This document shows, piece by piece, positions 1-7,877 of a DNA stretch of 64,000 nt. This DNA comes from Acidobacterium sp. S8. Its GTDB lineage: Bacteria; Acidobacteriota; Terriglobia; Terriglobales; Acidobacteriaceae. The position numbers were made by a program, and so were the translations under genes. The notes below the pieces were generated by a model. It did not search any database. It had not been told where the DNA came from and saw only the letters and a program-made list of their open reading frames with translations. Positions within the stretch are counted from its first letter, which is position 1. Each line of letters opens with the position of its first letter. The DNA is taken from the NCBI RefSeq assembly GCF_009765985.1, contig NZ_LMUM01000022.1, positions 1 through 64,000 of the forward strand, given 5' to 3'.

Positions 1-477
1 TCGGTTCGGCAGTCGGAGTTGCACATTGCAGGACAGCCTGTGATGCCGGTAAGTTTTCCGACGCTGGCGCAGCAGTGGCCGATGGAAGTGCTGCGGTTTG
101 CCGATGGCAAGTCGGTCGAGACTATCTCGCATGGACAGGGGAAGATTCTCTGGGCTGCCGATCCGGTGGAGTTTGCCGAGGGCTACGATGCGCTGGCTGC
201 GTTGTACCGGTTTGCATTGCAGAGTGCGGGCGTGAAGCCTGCTTTCGATGGCGCGCTGTCAGCGGGTGTGCTGGCGTTTCCTACGGTGCTGGATGATGCG
301 GTTCTTTACAGCTTCTCGAATGAGTCGTTCAGCGATCAGCCGGTGGATATTCGGGATGCAGTGAGCGGGGGACACATTAAGTTCACGATTGCTTCTCAGC
401 GTGGAGCGGCGATTTTGTTCAACCGGAAGACCGGGGCGGTGCTGGCGGCTTATGGAGTGGCTGCGGGTGGGAAATGA
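1..477 (+). CDS. C-terminal part of a probable glycoside hydrolase (5' truncated by window)
   Basis: The frame is open from the left edge and ends in TGA at 475-477, so about 159 C-terminal residues are visible. A TTG at 19 is in frame but is probably internal. The stretch GKILWAADPVEFAEGYDALA followed by a beta-rich tail ending in ILFNRKTGAVLAAYG resembles the final domains of beta-galactosidase-like or GH42-like enzymes. No catalytic residues are in view. The family call is a weak resemblance; that this is the end of a real gene is more certain, because a separate convergent gene follows 21 bp later. Confidence 0.5.
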   Translation, partial: SVRQSELHIAGQPVMPVSFPTLAQQWPMEVLRFADGKSVETISHGQGKILWAADPVEFAEGYDALAALYRFALQSAGVKPAFDGALSAGVLAFPTVLDDAVLYSFSNESFSDQPVDIRDAVSGGHIKFTIASQRGAAILFNRKTGAVLAAYGVAAGGK

Positions 478-498
478 CCCCGCCGCTCGACAGGCGTT

Positions 499-894
499 TT
501 AGTCGGAGGGGCGTTTATCTCCTTTGGTGAGGCGCTCGATGGCTTTTGCCAGCCGCGCGATGCGTGTCTCTTCTTTCTTCGCCGAGGTGATCCAGAGAGC
601 CCATTCGGCTTTAGCTTTGGGCGTGATTTTCTCCCATTGTTGGGAAGCTTTCGCAGTTTTTTTCAGAGCTGCGCTGAGATCGCTGGGAATCTCGAACTCT
701 ACCGTATCGCTGGCGGGTTGGATGACGAAGGTAGCGGTGTCGCCGATGGCGGCCTTTGCCCCGGCGCGCATGGTCCCGTTGACCATGAACTGGTGGCTCC
801 CGTCGCCATCGGGGAAGGCGGAGGTCTTAAAAGCGAAGCCGTTTATGGTGCCTTCCATGCCTGCCCATAGCTTTGCTTTGAATTGAATGGCCAT
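499..894 (-). CDS. DUF1905 / YdeI-OmpD-associated family protein
   Basis: A 131-residue soluble protein. The N-terminal ~90 residues (AKLWAGMEGTINGFAFKTSAF, then VNGTMRAG and GDTATFVI) match the small beta-barrel DUF1905 fold. The C-terminal ~45 residues (LKKTAKASQQWEKITPKAKAEWALWI, then KKEETRIARLAKAIERL) match the helical bacteriocin-protection YdeI/OmpD-associated segment. The biochemical function of this family is not established. It is convergent with the upstream gene fragment. A second YdeI relative lies at 50382-50963, so the genome has at least two, as is common in soil bacteria. No membrane segment or signal peptide is seen. Confidence 0.8.
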   Translation of the reverse strand: MAIQFKAKLWAGMEGTINGFAFKTSAFPDGDGSHQFMVNGTMRAGAKAAIGDTATFVIQPASDTVEFEIPSDLSAALKKTAKASQQWEKITPKAKAEWALWITSAKKEETRIARLAKAIERLTKGDKRPSD

Positions 895-997
895 GAGTGG
901 GTTTTATCGTGGATGGGTGTGGATGGGCAATGGTCTTGGGATCTCAGCCCCCGGTGCTTCTACCCTTGATTGTGCGCGCTTCGCGCGGTCTGGTTCG

Positions 998-1044
998 ACC
1001 CACCCTATCTCCTCGAAATCGCGAGGAGATGGGATGGGGCACCC
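998..1044. repeat. GGGGCACCC-type palindromic intergenic repeat
   Basis: A CCCACCC start, a perfect 9-bp stem (ATCTCCTCG at 1007-1015 with CGAGGAGAT at 1022-1030) and a GGGATGGGGCACCC end. Relatives with different stems lie near 54174, 54255, 57667 and 60549, and also inside a coding region at 35695. The tract before it (945-962, CCCCCGGTGCTTCTACCC) recurs near 32070. This fills most of the space between the YdeI-like gene and tpiA. Confidence 0.7.
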
Positions 1045-1063
1045 GGTGTTGAGCCACTCGCTG

Positions 1064-1813
1064 CTAATACTTGATGATTTTGGCGAAGGATTGGGGGTCG
1101 AGGCTGGCTCCGCCGACGAGGGCGCCGTCGATTTCCGGCTGGTTGAGCAGGGCGATGGCGTTGTCGGGCTTGACGCTGCCTCCGTAGAGGATGCGGATGC
1201 TGTCGGCTACGTGGCGGCCCAGGCGGCGGGCGATCTCGCTGCGGATGAGCAGGTGGGCTTCGGCTGCCATCTCGGGCGTGGCGGTCTTGCCGGTGCCGAT
1301 GGCCCAGACGGGCTCGTAGGCGACGACGATATTTTCCGCGTCTTCAGGAGTGACACCGACAAGGGCAAGCGTGATCTGCTTGCGCAGGACTTCGTCGGTG
1401 TGTCCAGCTTCGCGCTCGGCGAGGACTTCGCCGATGCAGACGATGGGCGTGAGCTTGTGCTTGAGCGCGGTGGCCAACTTTTTGTTCACCAGCTCATCGG
1501 TCTCGTTGAAGTACTGGCGGCGCTCGGAGTGGCCGATGATGATGTGCGTCGCGCCAATGGCCGTGAGCATGAGAACGGAGGTTTCGCCGGTGTAGGCGCC
1601 TTCTTCGGCCCAGTGCATGTTCTGTCCGCCGACGGCGACGTTGGAACCGGCGACGGCGGGGATGACGACGCCAAGCGATGTGTCAGAAGGGCAGAGGACG
1701 ATCTCGTCCCGGTCATGGCCTGTGACGAGTGGTAGGAAGGCCTTGACGTACTCCTCGGCCTGGGCCGGGGTTTTGTACATTTTCCAGTTGGCTGCGATGA
1801 GTGGTTTGCGCAT
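1064..1813 (-). CDS. tpiA: triosephosphate isomerase
   Basis: Interconverts dihydroxyacetone phosphate and glyceraldehyde 3-phosphate in cytosolic glycolysis and gluconeogenesis. The 249-residue length is normal. Diagnostic segments are AANWKMYKT (substrate-binding Asn and Lys near residues 9-11), IIGHSERR (catalytic His), VVAYEPVWAIGTG (catalytic Glu) and the phosphate-binding ILYGGSVKPDN near the C-terminus. It is the last gene of a minus-strand series ridA-pgk-(GIY-YIG)-tpiA; gapA, the usual first gene of the cluster, is now 28 kb away beyond the inserted island. The start is preceded by AGGA about 14 bases upstream. Confidence 0.98.
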   Translation of the reverse strand: MRKPLIAANWKMYKTPAQAEEYVKAFLPLVTGHDRDEIVLCPSDTSLGVVIPAVAGSNVAVGGQNMHWAEEGAYTGETSVLMLTAIGATHIIIGHSERRQYFNETDELVNKKLATALKHKLTPIVCIGEVLAEREAGHTDEVLRKQITLALVGVTPEDAENIVVAYEPVWAIGTGKTATPEMAAEAHLLIRSEIARRLGRHVADSIRILYGGSVKPDNAIALLNQPEIDGALVGGASLDPQSFAKIIKY

Positions 1814-1851
1814 TTGTTTTCTTGTCCTAAGTTTTACTCAGTTTACCGCCG

Positions 1852-1941
1852 TCATTCTGAATGAAGCGCAGCGGAGTGAAGAATCTCTGGTGCTGCTGAG
1901 ATTGCCGGAGATTCTTCCTCCCGTTGGTCGTCAGAATGACG
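1852..1941. repeat. REP-like inverted repeat pair downstream of a GIY-YIG gene
   Basis: The left arm starts GTCATTCTGA (1852) and ends near GAAGAATC (1887); the right arm runs from GATTCTTCC (1910) to TCAGAATGACG (1941). Together they can fold into a long imperfect hairpin. The right arm is repeated exactly at 2303-2334 on the other side of the GIY-YIG gene. Looser relatives occur at 53306-53337 and 63185-63256. Confidence 0.75.
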
Positions 1942-1972
1942 CCGCTATTTGGGTCGTTAGAATGATGTACTT

Positions 1973-2296
1973 TTAAGAATTTTGCTGTGGCTCGAATCCT
2001 GGTAGTAGTTTTCCCCAGCCGTCGGCTAAGTCGCGGAAATGTTCATTCGTTGTGCGGATGAGCGCTAACTTCTTGGATCTTCTCCAGCCTTTTAGTTCTT
2101 TTTCTCGCGCGATGGCTGAGGTCATGTACTTGAATTCTTCGTAGTAGATCAGTCTGTGACACTTGTATTTCGTTGCGAAGCCGGAACGGATGCCTGCACG
2201 GTGATCCAGGACTCTCCGGTATAGGTTGCTGGTAACTCCGATGTAGAGAACGCCTCGGTCGCTTGCGAGTATGTAGACCCAGGCCTTCTCCAGCAT
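1973..2296 (-). CDS. GIY-YIG domain nuclease (UPF0213/YhbQ-like)
   Basis: A 107-residue single-domain protein. The GIY-YIG core appears as WVYILASDRGVLYIGVTSNL (residues ~6-25), followed by the conserved Arg in YRRVLDHRAG and the catalytic-type Glu region YYEEFKYMTSAIAREKELKGW. Such small stand-alone GIY-YIG proteins are common; the substrates of most are unknown. The gene sits between pgk and tpiA and is bracketed by two identical 32-bp direct repeats (1910-1941 and 2303-2334), the second only 6 bp before the ATG. That arrangement suggests the gene entered or spreads together with the repeat. Domain call is secure; mobility is inference. Confidence 0.92.
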   Translation of the reverse strand: MLEKAWVYILASDRGVLYIGVTSNLYRRVLDHRAGIRSGFATKYKCHRLIYYEEFKYMTSAIAREKELKGWRRSKKLALIRTTNEHFRDLADGWGKLLPGFEPQQNS

Positions 2297-2302
2297 CTTT
2301 GG

Positions 2303-2334
2303 GATTCTTCCTCCCGTTGGTCGTCAGAATGACG
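2303..2334. repeat. 32-bp direct repeat flanking the GIY-YIG gene
   Basis: Identical base for base to 1910-1941 (begins GATTCTTCCTCCC, ends CGTCAGAATGACG). A close copy with a few differences stands alone at 53306-53337, so it belongs to a dispersed family. Confidence 0.9.
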
Positions 2335-2345
2335 ACTTATTTTCG

Positions 2346-3560
2346 CTACTTATTCGTCAGTGCTTCGACGCCGGGAAGCTTTTTGCCTTCGAGGAATTCC
2401 AGGCTAGCGCCGCCGCCGGTAGAGATGTGCGTGATCTGGTCGGCTACTCCGGCTTGCTTTACAGCTGCTACGGAATCGCCGCCGCCGATGATCGAAATGG
2501 CTTCGCTGTTTTTCGCGACGGCCTTGGCCACTTTCGTGGTGCCGTTAGCGAAGGCTGGCATTTCGAAGACGCCCATGGGGCCGTTCCAGACGATGGTGCG
2601 GGCTTCGGCGATCTCTTCGGCAAACAGTTCGACTGATTTCGGGCCGATATCGAGACCCATCCAGTCAGCGGGAAAGGGGCCGTCGCCGGAGAAGATCTGC
2701 GTCTTGGCGTCGGGTGCGAACTTGTCGGCGAGGACGTGGTCGACGGGAAGCAGGAAGCGCACGCCTTTTGCTTCGGCCTTCTTCAATGCTTCTTTGGCTA
2801 CTTCGATTTTGTCGGCTTCGACGAGCGACTTGCCGACTTCCTGGCCCTTGGCTTTGAGGAAGGTGTATGCCATGCCGCCGCCGATGAGCAGGGCATCGAC
2901 TTTGCTGAGCAGGTTATCGATGACTTCGATCTTGTCGGAGACTTTGGCTCCGCCGAGGATGGCGACGAAGGGCTTGGCCGGTTCGGTGAGCGCCTTGCCC
3001 ATGTAGTTCAATTCTTTTTCCATGAGCAGGCCGGCGGCGGACTGCTTGACGAAATGGGTGATGCCTTCTGTGGATGCGTGGGCACGGTGCGCGCTGCCGA
3101 AGGCGTCGTTCACATAGATTTCGCAGAGCGAGGCGAGCTGCTTTGCGAAGGCAGGATCGTTGGCTTCTTCTTCGGCGTGGAAGCGGAGGTTTTCGAGCAG
3201 CAGCACCTGGCCGGATTCGAGCTGGCGGGAAAGCTCGGTAGCGATTTCGCCGACGCAGTCGGGCGAGAAAGCGACGTTGACGCTCTCGCCGAGGTGGTGA
3301 TCGAGGAGCACGCGCAGGCGATCGACAACCGGGCGCAGGCTGTATTTGGGGTTCACCTTACCCTTGGGGCGGCCGAGGTGCGAGGCGAGAATGAGCTTCG
3401 CCTTGTGGCGCAGCGCATATTCGAGTGTCGGCAGCGTTTCGCGGATGCGGGTGTCGTCGGTGATTTCGCGGCCATCGTCGGTGAGAGGCACGTTGAAATC
3501 GACGCGCATGAGAACGTGTTTGTGCTGGAGATCAAGATCGCGGATCGATAGTTTCGACAT
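2346..3560 (-). CDS. pgk: phosphoglycerate kinase
   Basis: Transfers the acyl phosphate of 1,3-bisphosphoglycerate to ADP in glycolysis. The 404-residue length is typical. The N-terminal substrate-binding segment is clear ([16 protein letters not shown]), as are the Arg motif in [33 protein letters not shown], and the nucleotide-binding C-terminus with GPMGVFE and [11 protein letters not shown]. It lies 9 bp after ridA on the same strand and is probably co-transcribed with it. The GIY-YIG gene and a repeat copy separate it from tpiA. Confidence 0.98.
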   Translation of the reverse strand: MSKLSIRDLDLQHKHVLMRVDFNVPLTDDGREITDDTRIRETLPTLEYALRHKAKLILASHLGRPKGKVNPKYSLRPVVDRLRVLLDHHLGESVNVAFSPDCVGEIATELSRQLESGQVLLLENLRFHAEEEANDPAFAKQLASLCEIYVNDAFGSAHRAHASTEGITHFVKQSAAGLLMEKELNYMGKALTEPAKPFVAILGGAKVSDKIEVIDNLLSKVDALLIGGGMAYTFLKAKGQEVGKSLVEADKIEVAKEALKKAEAKGVRFLLPVDHVLADKFAPDAKTQIFSGDGPFPADWMGLDIGPKSVELFAEEIAEARTIVWNGPMGVFEMPAFANGTTKVAKAVAKNSEAISIIGGGDSVAAVKQAGVADQITHISTGGGASLEFLEGKKLPGVEALTNK

Positions 3561-3569
3561 AGTTGGGGC

Positions 3570-3953
3570 TCACTGACTTTCAGGATTCGTGATGATGGCG
3601 TCGGCTTCGATTTCAATACGCCAGGATGGGTTCAGAAGCTTGGCGACAACGACCATGGTAGCAGCCGGACGTATGGTGCCGAAGAATTCGCCGTGGACTT
3701 TGCCCACGGCTTCCCAGTCATCGACGTGGGTGAGATACATGCGGGTGCGCACGACGTCTTCGAGTTTGGCGCCTGCTTTTTCCAGGGCTTCTTTGATGAT
3801 GAGGATGGTGTGGCGGGTTTGCGCGGCGGCATCGGCGGTGTCCGCGCCTACCGGGCCTGTGCCGGAGACGTGAACGGTGTTGCCGAAGCGCACGGCGCGC
3901 GAAAAGCCGATGACCGGCTCAAAGGGAGATGATCCTGAGATGTTCTTGCGCAT
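3570..3953 (-). CDS. RidA family (YjgF/YER057c/UK114) protein
   Basis: A 127-residue protein of the RidA fold. RidA proteins hydrolyse reactive enamine/imine intermediates formed by PLP enzymes; wider family members have other roles. Visible family marks are SGTGPVGADTADAAAQTRHTILIIKEALEKAGA and VVRTRMYLTHVDDWEAVGKVHGEFFG; the Arg equivalent to the RidA active-site Arg is in VVRTRMYL. The C-terminal PAATMVVVAKLLNPSWRIEIEADAI is also typical. GGAG lies 7 bases before the ATG. It is now the first gene after the island boundary; before insertion it would have stood next to gapA. Confidence 0.92.
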   Translation of the reverse strand: MRKNISGSSPFEPVIGFSRAVRFGNTVHVSGTGPVGADTADAAAQTRHTILIIKEALEKAGAKLEDVVRTRMYLTHVDDWEAVGKVHGEFFGTIRPAATMVVVAKLLNPSWRIEIEADAIITNPESQ

Positions 3954-4020
3954 CGGGATGCTCCGGGTTAGGGTCGCGCTTCGCGCGGTTTGTGGTTGGT
4001 GAAAGCAGATCCTTCGACTT

Positions 4021-4032
4021 CGCTCAGGATGA
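4021..4032. repeat. proposed left attachment core
   Basis: CGCTCAGGATGA, identical to 31965-31976. It is part of a chromosomal repeat-like tract (CCTTCGACTTCGCTCAGGAT from 4011). Joining the left flank to the right flank would restore an uninterrupted repeat ending in CAGGATGACAAA, which fits a target site. Confidence 0.5.
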
Positions 4033-4051
4033 GAACTATATCATAAATAAC

Positions 4052-4080
4052 TAGAAATAAAGAACATAATTTTCTATAAT
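4052..4080 (+). promoter_or_regulatory. candidate sigma70-type promoter for the integrase
   Basis: A perfect -10 hexamer TATAAT at 4075-4080 follows TAGAAA (4052-4057, 4 of 6 matches to TTGACA) with 17 bp spacing. It lies just inside the left end and would give a leader of about 90 bases before the ATG at 4178. Confidence 0.45.
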
Positions 4081-4177
4081 GTTCCATACAAAGTATGCAC
4101 AGCCACAAAGAATCAATGGCTTGCAGAGAAAATCTACACGGAAACTGCACAGAACGGTATCAACAGCAGGAGGCAAT

Positions 4178-5599
4178 ATGTCCTTCGTTACCGAGAAAGA
4201 GGAGCTGAAACCGGGCCTGATTCTCTTTAGGCGCGGCGACGTGGAGCATCGGATGTGGTATTGCCGCATGAAGATGCCGAAGGCCGACCGCTACAAGACG
4301 GTTTCGCTTAAAACATCGGATAAAGAAGCGGCGCGGGAACGCGCCTTCGATCAGGACGCGGACGTGCGGTTTCGCATCAAGCACGACGTTCCTGTGTTCA
4401 ACCGCCCCTTCCGCGACGTAGCACACGAGTATCTGTTGACACAGGAAGCGCGGGCGAAGCGCGGAGAGATCAGCGCCGCGCGGCCCAAGAAACTCCGAGC
4501 CGTCATTGAAGGCACGTTAGACAGATATGCAGGTTCCACGCAGGTCCACCTTATCGGTGATGAACGGTGGGGCGGCTATCCGGCATGGCGGCGGGAGAAC
4601 GGCGCGGGACGCCACCGGCGCAACGGCGTTCGCCAAGTCACAGCCGACGCAGCGCAATCCTTCGCAGACCATGAGGCCGAGCGCCGCACCAAGGTTCAGC
4701 AAACCTTGGGTATCAGAGTATTGAAACCGATTGAAGTTAAACCTTCCGCAGAACGGGTGATTCCCTTCATAAGCGATTCCACCATCCGCTTCGAGATGTC
4801 CATCTTCGGTGCGGTGATGAATTACGCCGTCAAGAAGCGTTATGTTCCCGCCAGCCAGCGTTTTGACGAGCGCCCGAAGCTCAAGACGATGCGGCGTGAT
4901 GAGTTCACGCTGGAAGAATATCGCAAGCTCCACACCGTAGGCCGCAAGTGGATTGGTGAGGCGGATAAGCCTTCGAGCATCTGGTATCGCACCGTCACCT
5001 ACAACATGATTCTGATTGCCTGCAATACAGGCATGAGGCCAGCGGAGATGAAGAATCTCCGCTGGCGTGACATCATGCCCGCGAAGGACCGCGAGGGACG
5101 CGAGATCGTTGTCCTGTTCGTGCAGGGCAAGGGCAAATCGCGCAAGCTGGTTGCGCCTAAGAGCGTCGGAGATTATCTGGAACGCATCCGTGCCATCTCC
5201 AAAGCGACGGAACAGGACGACCGAGTATTTACCAACATCACAGGCAAGCCCGCAAAGACTCTCTACAACTCCCTGATTGCCGATCTTCTAAAGGAAGCGA
5301 ATCTGCGCGAAGGAACGCAAGGCGTTCCGCGCTCGACTTATTGCTTCCGGCATACCTATGCCACGCTTCGCTTGCAGGAAGGCGTGGACGTGTATTTCCT
5401 TGCCGAGCAGATGGGTACTTCCGTCCACATGATCGAAAGCCATTATGGACACGTAAATACGATCAAGCACGCCGACCGCGTGTTGCAAGGCATGGCAGGT
5501 TGGGAGCTGCCGCAGCCGGACGATGCCAGGGCCAAGGCGTCGAAAGCGGCAGAGACACACGACAAAGGCAAACGAGGTCAGCGCAATAAGCCGCGCTGA
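4178..5599 (+). CDS. tyrosine recombinase / phage-type integrase
   Basis: A site-specific recombinase expected to catalyse integration and excision of the island. With the ATG at 4178 it has 473 residues. An in-frame ATG at 4079 exists, but AGGAGG sits just before 4178 and the stretch between holds candidate arm sites, so 4178 is preferred. The N-terminal half resembles the SAM-like core-binding region. The catalytic domain has Arg in NTGMRPAEMKNL (about R287), Arg-His in YCFRHTYATLRL (about R391, H392; Tyr rather than His three residues before that Arg), and the nucleophile Tyr in MIESHYGHV (about Y423). The C-terminus is Lys-rich. It stands alone at the edge of the element facing inward. 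Confidence 0.95.
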   Translation: MSFVTEKEELKPGLILFRRGDVEHRMWYCRMKMPKADRYKTVSLKTSDKEAARERAFDQDADVRFRIKHDVPVFNRPFRDVAHEYLLTQEARAKRGEISAARPKKLRAVIEGTLDRYAGSTQVHLIGDERWGGYPAWRRENGAGRHRRNGVRQVTADAAQSFADHEAERRTKVQQTLGIRVLKPIEVKPSAERVIPFISDSTIRFEMSIFGAVMNYAVKKRYVPASQRFDERPKLKTMRRDEFTLEEYRKLHTVGRKWIGEADKPSSIWYRTVTYNMILIACNTGMRPAEMKNLRWRDIMPAKDREGREIVVLFVQGKGKSRKLVAPKSVGDYLERIRAISKATEQDDRVFTNITGKPAKTLYNSLIADLLKEANLREGTQGVPRSTYCFRHTYATLRLQEGVDVYFLAEQMGTSVHMIESHYGHVNTIKHADRVLQGMAGWELPQPDDARAKASKAAETHDKGKRGQRNKPR

Positions 5600-5836
5600 C
5601 CGTGAATCTCCCGAAGCCGTCTTTGGCCGGAGCCGCTGGCGGAGGCTGGCGCAGGGAGGGCAATCATTTCAATTTCCGGCCCGGACTCTTCTTACTGAGA
5701 TTGCTCTGATTTGCCGCTGCCCCGCCGGGGCGTTCTTAGCGGCAAATCTTCGCGCACGAGCCGCCGCTGGCGGCTGTTCTTAGTGCGCTTTGTGTGGGCC
5801 TTCCTCAACCGCGCTGGTGAAATTCCCGGCATGTCG

Positions 5837-6136
5837 CTAGTGCGTAGCGGCCAATACCGAAATGCGCGGCACACGGATTTGATTCTCGCGCTTGCGAGTT
5901 TGGGCAATGTCGTAAGAGGACTGCATCCGCATCAGCGTGTCCATCTTCACTCCAAAGGCTTTCTCGATACGCAGCGCCATATCCCCGGATAAGTCAGCCT
6001 TGCCATTGAGAAGACTGGACAACGTAGGCCGCGAGACGCGCAACGCTATCGCCGCCGCCGTAACCGTCAGCCCTGCGGCTTCGATAATCTCTGTCCGAAT
6101 GAAATCCCCAGGATGGGGCGGGTTCTTCATGGGCAT
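5837..6136 (-). CDS. higA: HigA-type antitoxin, XRE-family HTH
   Basis: 99 residues. The N-terminus NPPHPGDFIRTEIIEAAGLTVTAAAIALRVSRPTLSSLLNGKADLSGDMALRIEKAFG is the characteristic HigA/VapA HTH, in which the antitoxin binds both toxin and operator DNA. AAGGAG lies 9 bases before the ATG at 6136; a second ATG two codons on is less well placed. It follows the toxin gene by 18 bp, giving the toxin-first order typical of higBA. In a mobile element such a pair would favour retention. About 235 bp between it and the integrase stop show no gene. Confidence 0.92.
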   Translation of the reverse strand: MPMKNPPHPGDFIRTEIIEAAGLTVTAAAIALRVSRPTLSSLLNGKADLSGDMALRIEKAFGVKMDTLMRMQSSYDIAQTRKRENQIRVPRISVLAATH

Positions 6137-6154
6137 GGTCTCTTCTCCTTTGGC

Positions 6155-6445
6155 TTAGTGATAGTCCTCTAAGTTCACGTCGTAAATCTCGCGTTCGGCT
6201 GTGTCGATACGGAAGGTCAACCGCCGATTGGCCGTAACACTCAGGCTCCATGTGCCTTTGCGATCACCCGTTAGGGTATGCGCTTTCCATGAGGGAAGCA
6301 TCCGCAACTCTTCCGGGTCTTCCATGTCATCCAGAAAGGCAAGCATCTTGCGGAGTTTGTCCACCGTATCGGGCGGAACGCCTTTGGTGGCGTCATCCGC
6401 GTAGAGCTTCTTCAAACCCTTATGGATGAAGTTGCGTATCCTCAC
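6155..6445 (-). CDS. higB: HigB-type toxin, RelE-superfamily mRNA interferase
   Basis: 96 residues from a GTG at 6445. The sequence RIRNFIHKGLKKLYADDATKG, then MLAFLDDMEDPEELRMLPSWKAHTLTGDRKGTWSLSVTANRRLTFRI, matches HigB proteins ('IRNFKHKGLKKLF ... PGWRLHPLKGDRKGHWSVSVNGNWRITF'). Members cleave mRNA on the ribosome. The frame stays open upstream to an ATG at 6694, but HigB proteins begin at this GTG position and the longer N-terminus has no family match. Co-oriented with and just upstream of higA. Confidence 0.92.
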   Translation of the reverse strand: MRIRNFIHKGLKKLYADDATKGVPPDTVDKLRKMLAFLDDMEDPEELRMLPSWKAHTLTGDRKGTWSLSVTANRRLTFRIDTAEREIYDVNLEDYH

Positions 6446-6761
6446 CTGAATTACTGTAGCCTGTAGCCTAACACTTGTCAATCTTGGATAAAGCCCGTTC
6501 GGGACACGTCCGCCATAGTGTTGCTTTTTCGTTCTCAATGCCCATCTGTTTTTGGTGGGAAGGAGCGCCTTCCCTGTCTCCAGCCACCGATGCTGCCGGT
6601 GTCTTCCGCCACCCATCCCAACGGGGCCTGTTCCGGCCCCGTAACGCCCGTCCCTGAAGTTCGGTGCGCTAACGCGCACGGATGCGGTAGACAAGCCTCC
6701 TAAGTCTGTATGTCTTTTCTAGAGCCGCACGATCGGTTCTCCTGTTCACAGGAGGGAAGGC
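6446..6761 (+). ncRNA. structured 5' region of an IS110 element (candidate bridge RNA)
   Basis: 316 bp without a gene. Several perfect hairpins are visible: ACGGGGCC/GGCCCCGT with a 6-base loop near 6630, GTGCG/CGCAC near 6665, and CTCCTG/CAGGAG (6739-6744 with 6749-6754), which holds part of the AGGAGGG ribosome site of the transposase. IS110-family elements encode a bridge (seek) RNA in a non-coding end next to the transposase. The position fits, but the ends and RNA limits cannot be set from one copy. The higB promoter must also lie at the left of this stretch. Confidence 0.4.
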
Positions 6762-7877
6762 ATGAAGCAGATCAGATCATTCGTCGGCATGGACGTCCAC
6801 AAGGCGACCATTTCCATCAGCGTTGCAGAAGACGGCCGGAGCGGAACTGTGCGGTTCATCGGTGTGATCCCGAACACCCCGGAGGCTGTACAGAAGATGG
6901 CGAAGCAGCTCGCGAGACATGGTGAGCTCGACTTCTGCTATGAAGCCAGCGGTTGCGGATACGGCATCCATCGCCAACTGACAGGCCTCGGGCACAAGTG
7001 CACGGTGGCCGCACCGTCGATGATCCCGCGTAAGCCCGGAGAGCGGATCAAGACTGACCGACGAGATTCTGAGAAGTTGGCTATTCTCCACCGCCACGGG
7101 GACCTAACGCCAGTGTGGGTCCCGGACACCACACACGAAGCGCTTCGCGACCTAGTGAGGGCAAGGGTCGATGCATCCATGCACCTGATGCGTGCTCGCC
7201 AGCAGTTGCTCGCGTTCCTGCTTCGCCATGGCCGGAGCTACCCGACCGGCAAGCACTGGACACAGCGCCATCGCTCCTGGCTTGCAGGACAGACCTTCAA
7301 GGAGCATGCCCACGGCATCGTCTTCCATGACTACCTGGAGACGGTGTGGACCGCGCAGCAGAGACGAGATGCCCTAATAGAGAAGATCTCTTCGATGGTG
7401 GCCAGCTGGTCACTGGGGCCGCTCGTTGAAGCCTTGCGCGGGCTGCGCGGCGTTGACATGATCTCCGCTGCGACATTCATTGCATCCACTGGAGATCTTA
7501 GCCGCTTCGAGTCACCGCGCCTTCTGATGGGCTACCTCGGTCTCGTTCCCTCCGAGCATTCCAGTGGCGGAACGATTCGACGGGGTGGCATCACCAAGAC
7601 CGGTAACCGCGAAGCCAGGCGCATGTTGATCGAAGCGGCTTGGAGCTATCAGTACCCAGCACGCATCGCGAAAGAGAAGGCAGAGATCCTCGTCCGATTG
7701 CCCAAGAAAATACGCGATATCGCCTGGAAGGCACAGACCAGATTGTGCAGTCGCTATCGCTCGATGGTCGCCCGAGGCAAGAAGCCAACGGTCGTCGTCG
7801 CGGCTATCGCAAGGGAGCTTGCTGGTTTTGTCTGGGCCATCGGTCAGGAGATGCGGCTCAACATGGCGACTAGCTAG
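6762..7877 (+). CDS. IS110-family transposase
   Basis: A 371-residue DEDD-type transposase. The N-terminal RuvC-like domain starts FVGMDVHKATISISVAE (first Asp), with the next acidic region at KTDRRDSEKLAILHRHGDLTPVWVP. The C-terminal Tnp_20 domain has LRGLRGVDMISAATFIASTGDLSRFESPRLLMGYLGLVPSEHSSGG, with the conserved Ser, then KTGNREARRMLIEAAW. IS110 enzymes act with a bridge RNA and usually leave no target duplication. The protein appears intact. A hairpin covers its ribosome site. The stop codon overlaps the end of the convergent gene at 7870, so the right end of the element is close to this point. Confidence 0.95.
   Translation: MKQIRSFVGMDVHKATISISVAEDGRSGTVRFIGVIPNTPEAVQKMAKQLARHGELDFCYEASGCGYGIHRQLTGLGHKCTVAAPSMIPRKPGERIKTDRRDSEKLAILHRHGDLTPVWVPDTTHEALRDLVRARVDASMHLMRARQQLLAFLLRHGRSYPTGKHWTQRHRSWLAGQTFKEHAHGIVFHDYLETVWTAQQRRDALIEKISSMVASWSLGPLVEALRGLRGVDMISAATFIASTGDLSRFESPRLLMGYLGLVPSEHSSGGTIRRGGITKTGNREARRMLIEAAWSYQYPARIAKEKAEILVRLPKKIRDIAWKAQTRLCSRYRSMVARGKKPTVVVAAIARELAGFVWAIGQEMRLNMATS

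Noticed and set aside
4079-4177. Upstream extension of the integrase to the ATG at 4079.
   Set aside because: AGGAGG precedes the ATG at 4178, and the upstream stretch contains the candidate promoter and repeated TGCACAG-type motifs.
6446-6694. N-terminal extension of HigB to an ATG at 6694.
   Set aside because: It would add 83 residues with no HigB likeness and run through the structured IS110 leader; HigB proteins begin at the GTG.
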